Below, in pieces: positions 12,691 through 15,074 of a DNA stretch of 15,074 bases. The notes below the pieces were generated by a model. The model was not told where the DNA came from. It was given only the letters and a program-made list of their open reading frames with translations, and did not search any database. The stretch lies in contig JAIOTF010000416.1 of the NCBI GenBank assembly GCA_021107195.1, forward strand, positions 1 to 15,074, written 5' to 3'. Position numbers and translations under genes: made by a program. The stretch's first letter is position 1; each line of letters opens with the position of its first letter. The stretch comes from Anaerolineaceae bacterium. Its GTDB lineage: Bacteria; Chloroflexota; Anaerolineae; Anaerolineales; Anaerolineaceae.

Positions 12691-14991
12691 TTATTGTTTT
12701 GGAAAAGGATTGATGGTGACGGTGAAGTCGTGGTCGGTTGAGAAGGTGATGGTTGCCAGGGAGAGGGGGAGGAAATGTCCTGGGGGGTAGACCAGGTTGG
12801 GGTCGAGGGGCTGGGAGAGGCTGTTTAGGCTGTCTTTGAAGGAGTGGATTTCGGCATCTGGTCTGCCAATCCATTCAACACAGAGTGCTTTGCCGTATTC
12901 AGCGCCCCAGCAGAAGGAGTCTGCGGTCTGGGAGAGGATGTTGTAGTTGTCTGCCCAGTCAGGTTGGAAGCGCTGCTGCGGATTCAGGGCTAGGACGAGG
13001 TCGGTGCTAAGGGGCTGGTCGGTTTCGATGGTGACGGTCAAGCTTTCATCGTTGATGGAATAGTCTTTGATGACACTGCCGTCTGTGCTTGTGAAGCGGA
13101 CATGACTTAGTACTCGTTCTGGTGGTTCAAAGGTGAGAGGTTCTTCGGTGGTGAGGATGAAGCTACCGGGGATGACAGAGGGATCGCTGTGGGTGCCGGC
13201 GTTCAGATTCCAAAACAACGGATCACTCAGGCCAACCACCATCTGCGATGTGGGGCCAACCCATTGGATCACACTGGACGCGCTGCGATGAAATACAGTC
13301 ACAAGGCTGGCGTTATCGGGCTCAAAAGTTGCCAGCATTGTCTGGGAAGCCAGGATACACTCCGGTTCTCCATCGAAATCAAGGTTAATATCGCAGGATG
13401 CGGTTGCCTGCGGTTTTTCGGCCCATTGGGCGGCATAGAGCAAGTGTCCCAACTGCTCCCAATAATTTGCCTGAAGCTGCCGCCGTTCCGTGCTGACAGT
13501 GGGCCGCAGGAGATGGAAGGCCATTGCCCAGGCAGCCTCGGCGATGTTGTTATCAGGAAGACTCTCCAAGCTTGACAGAATTGTTTGTTGGGCAGCCTCC
13601 ATCGAAAGACCGTCTGTTGCTGTATAGGGTAGTGTACAGAGAAGGTCAGTACAGGAATCGGTAAAAGGTGGTGCAGCTTCGATGGCTGGCATGGATTGAA
13701 GGTCTTTTAAATTCATCACCTCAATCCAGGGGTGGCTTGCCAGGTCACGGAAAGCATTTGGAGCGATAGCGTTATCTGCACAGGGGCTGGTGACGAGCGA
13801 ACCGCCGATAACCCGGATATCTGCTTCGTTTGGGGAGAGTGCGGTTTGCAGGAGCACTGCCCAGGTGCCTCGGGTGAGACCATCCCGGTCTGCTTGCTGC
13901 ACTTGTTGCGCTGTGTTGTCCTGCCAGGGTGAATAGGGCAGCGGGACGAAGCGATTGCCTTCGCTGGAGAAGGTGTGGGTGTGATCTGAGAGATCAGCGA
14001 AAAAGAGGGTGTACTCTGCGGGGTAAAGCGGAGAGAAAGCTGCATAAGCTGCCAGCGATGGACCAAAGCCAAAAGCCAGGCTGAGTGTGCGGCTCATGCC
14101 TGCTGCTTGCAGGGAAAGGGCGGGGTCAGTTGCGCCAACATCCGGCAGGATCAATAATCCTTGCTGTTCCATCTGCTGGATTCGGTTCGTTTGTTGCAAG
14201 AGCGACAATCCTGATAGAGAACCAGGCTGCTTGAAATCCAACAGGGCAAGGGGAATATTATTTTCTTCTGCATGGGTAAGGAGGCGGGTCAGGCCATGTC
14301 GTGCTCCATAAGGGCCAGTGTGTGCACCATCCCAGCGTTGTAATATTTGCGCAATAGTATTTGATGGCAATATGTCCCAGAATGCCAGGAGAAGAGGAGC
14401 CTTTGATGGCGGCGGAGTGTCCAGCGGGACGGCAGTGGTCAGATCGACGATTGTATCCTGATCCCCGGCAATCGCCTGGACAATCGTTTGTGAAGGGTTT
14501 GGGGATAAGTAGTCTGCTGGAAATGAAATGATAAGGGAATGCGATTCAGGGTTATTTTCAACAATTACAGACAAGTCGTCGATCGGGTGGTCAAGAGATT
14601 GATATGCTTCTGCTTGCCAACCGCTCTCTGCAATATGGAGTGAAATGAGGATGTCCCATTTATACTTGGTTTTTCCAAATTCCCGGGGTAATTGCTTCGT
14701 GCCGCCAGGATTGGTATCCAAGGCAAGATAAATGGATTGGGAATCCAGCCCCTTTTCCAGAAGATCAAGACGAAATTGCGCCCAGCCTTCCTCTGCTGGA
14801 TGGTAATAGAGGGCAAAGATGTCAGGTGAATCAGGGTCTGATACATCAACAGGATCGAGCAAGAGAAGATCTTCGTATAGCCATGCGGTTTCCGCAGGCG
14901 CAGCAGAAATGGGGGGATCAATCTGTGCGCATGCTGTAATAGTACTTAAGAACAAGAGCGCTATGAAAAGGATTCGGAGAAAAGGCGGCAT
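12691..14991 (-). CDS. Lipoprotein of unknown function, 766 aa
   Basis: I do not recognise a family. The N-terminus MPPFLRILFIALLFLSTITAC is a signal peptide with lipobox ITAC, so the mature protein probably begins at Cys21 with a lipid anchor. The next 200 residues include FALYYHPAEEGWAQFRLDLL and IYLALDTNPGGTKQ, which look like a beta-sandwich. The middle (about residues 200-350) has WDILPSNTIAQILQRWDG, ALLDFKQPGSLSGL and LLILPDVGATDPAL, resembling an alternating alpha/beta (possibly TIM-barrel-like) domain. The C-terminal part has several beta-rich stretches and paired cysteines (SPCAD, DSCTDLLC, SCDINLDFDGEPEC) that may form disulfides. I chose ATG 14991 over the in-frame ATG 15021 because a -10 box lies exactly where a leaderless start would need it. 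Expression is probably independent of rex. Confidence 0.8.
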   Translation of the reverse strand: MPPFLRILFIALLFLSTITACAQIDPPISAAPAETAWLYEDLLLLDPVDVSDPDSPDIFALYYHPAEEGWAQFRLDLLEKGLDSQSIYLALDTNPGGTKQLPREFGKTKYKWDILISLHIAESGWQAEAYQSLDHPIDDLSVIVENNPESHSLIISFPADYLSPNPSQTIVQAIAGDQDTIVDLTTAVPLDTPPPSKAPLLLAFWDILPSNTIAQILQRWDGAHTGPYGARHGLTRLLTHAEENNIPLALLDFKQPGSLSGLSLLQQTNRIQQMEQQGLLILPDVGATDPALSLQAAGMSRTLSLAFGFGPSLAAYAAFSPLYPAEYTLFFADLSDHTHTFSSEGNRFVPLPYSPWQDNTAQQVQQADRDGLTRGTWAVLLQTALSPNEADIRVIGGSLVTSPCADNAIAPNAFRDLASHPWIEVMNLKDLQSMPAIEAAPPFTDSCTDLLCTLPYTATDGLSMEAAQQTILSSLESLPDNNIAEAAWAMAFHLLRPTVSTERRQLQANYWEQLGHLLYAAQWAEKPQATASCDINLDFDGEPECILASQTMLATFEPDNASLVTVFHRSASSVIQWVGPTSQMVVGLSDPLFWNLNAGTHSDPSVIPGSFILTTEEPLTFEPPERVLSHVRFTSTDGSVIKDYSINDESLTVTIETDQPLSTDLVLALNPQQRFQPDWADNYNILSQTADSFCWGAEYGKALCVEWIGRPDAEIHSFKDSLNSLSQPLDPNLVYPPGHFLPLSLATITFSTDHDFTVTINPFPKQ

Positions 14992-14997
14992 GCGCAC

Positions 14998-15003
14998 ATT
15001 ATA
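14998..15003 (-). promoter_or_regulatory. -10 box of a leaderless transcript for the lipoprotein gene
   Basis: On the minus strand TATAAT (15003-14998) is followed by 6 nt and then the A of ATG 14991, which would be the transcription start. No Shine-Dalgarno site precedes this ATG. The -35 region is weak. Confidence 0.55.
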
Positions 15004-15021
15004 GCCCAAGATGGATAGCAA

Positions 15022-15058
15022 GAAAAATTCCCCTTTGCCGGTCAGAGCAAAGGGGAAT
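15022..15058 (-). terminator. Intrinsic terminator of a gene beyond the right edge
   Basis: ATTCCCCTTTGC (15027-15038) and GCAAAGGGGAAT (15047-15058) form a perfect 12-bp stem with an 8-nt loop. The A tract 15023-15027 gives a T tract on the minus strand, so it ends a leftward transcript that enters from outside the window. Confidence 0.8.
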
Positions 15059-15074
15059 ATATGTGCTGAAGGGG

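Overview
The window looks like a chromosomal segment of a Chloroflexota bacterium, most likely class Anaerolineae. This is an inference from gene content and protein style, not from a search. It is moderately AT-rich, uses ATG, GTG and TTG starts, and has clear Shine-Dalgarno sites. No rRNA, tRNA, CRISPR or insertion sequence was seen.

Left part (1-5113) is intact core metabolism. The 3' end of sucC overlaps sucD (succinyl-CoA synthetase, + strand), which converges on acpP (acyl carrier protein, - strand) across a bidirectional terminator. acpP diverges from fni (type 2 isopentenyl diphosphate isomerase), followed 9 nt later by a short-chain prenyl diphosphate synthase. An alpha-oxoamine synthase resembling Bacteroides serine palmitoyltransferase then has its own promoter. 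The common theme is lipid precursors: acyl carrier, isoprenoids, possibly sphingoid bases.

Middle (5114-6648): a perfect 16-bp tandem repeat (minisatellite, about 8 copies) and a 404-aa HAD-superfamily hydrolase with a palindrome over its probable transcription start.

SUF region (6649-11864) is the most interesting part. It is an iron-sulfur cluster assembly locus with many independent lesions. A DUF59/MIP18-type gene is frameshifted and lacks a normal start. A SufR-like regulator is intact but lacks the last of the usual cysteines. sufC is cut off before its ABC signature and runs straight into a sufD that lacks its N-terminus, so sufB is absent. sufD also has an in-frame TAA and a frameshifting deletion near its end, and a Rieske-type ferredoxin gene has an in-frame TAA at codon 15. 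In contrast, a small conserved-looking protein, sufS and a sufU-like scaffold are intact and appear to have their own extended -10 promoter. The picture is of a scaffold machine (SufBCD) being lost while the cysteine desulfurase and sulfur acceptor pair is kept. The regulator and sufC share an AT-rich divergent promoter region with two large palindromes.

Right part (11865-15074): rex (NADH/NAD+ sensing repressor, - strand), with a near-consensus Rex operator just upstream. Next is a 766-aa lipoprotein of unknown function that appears to be translated from a leaderless transcript. A terminator for a gene beyond the right edge ends the window.
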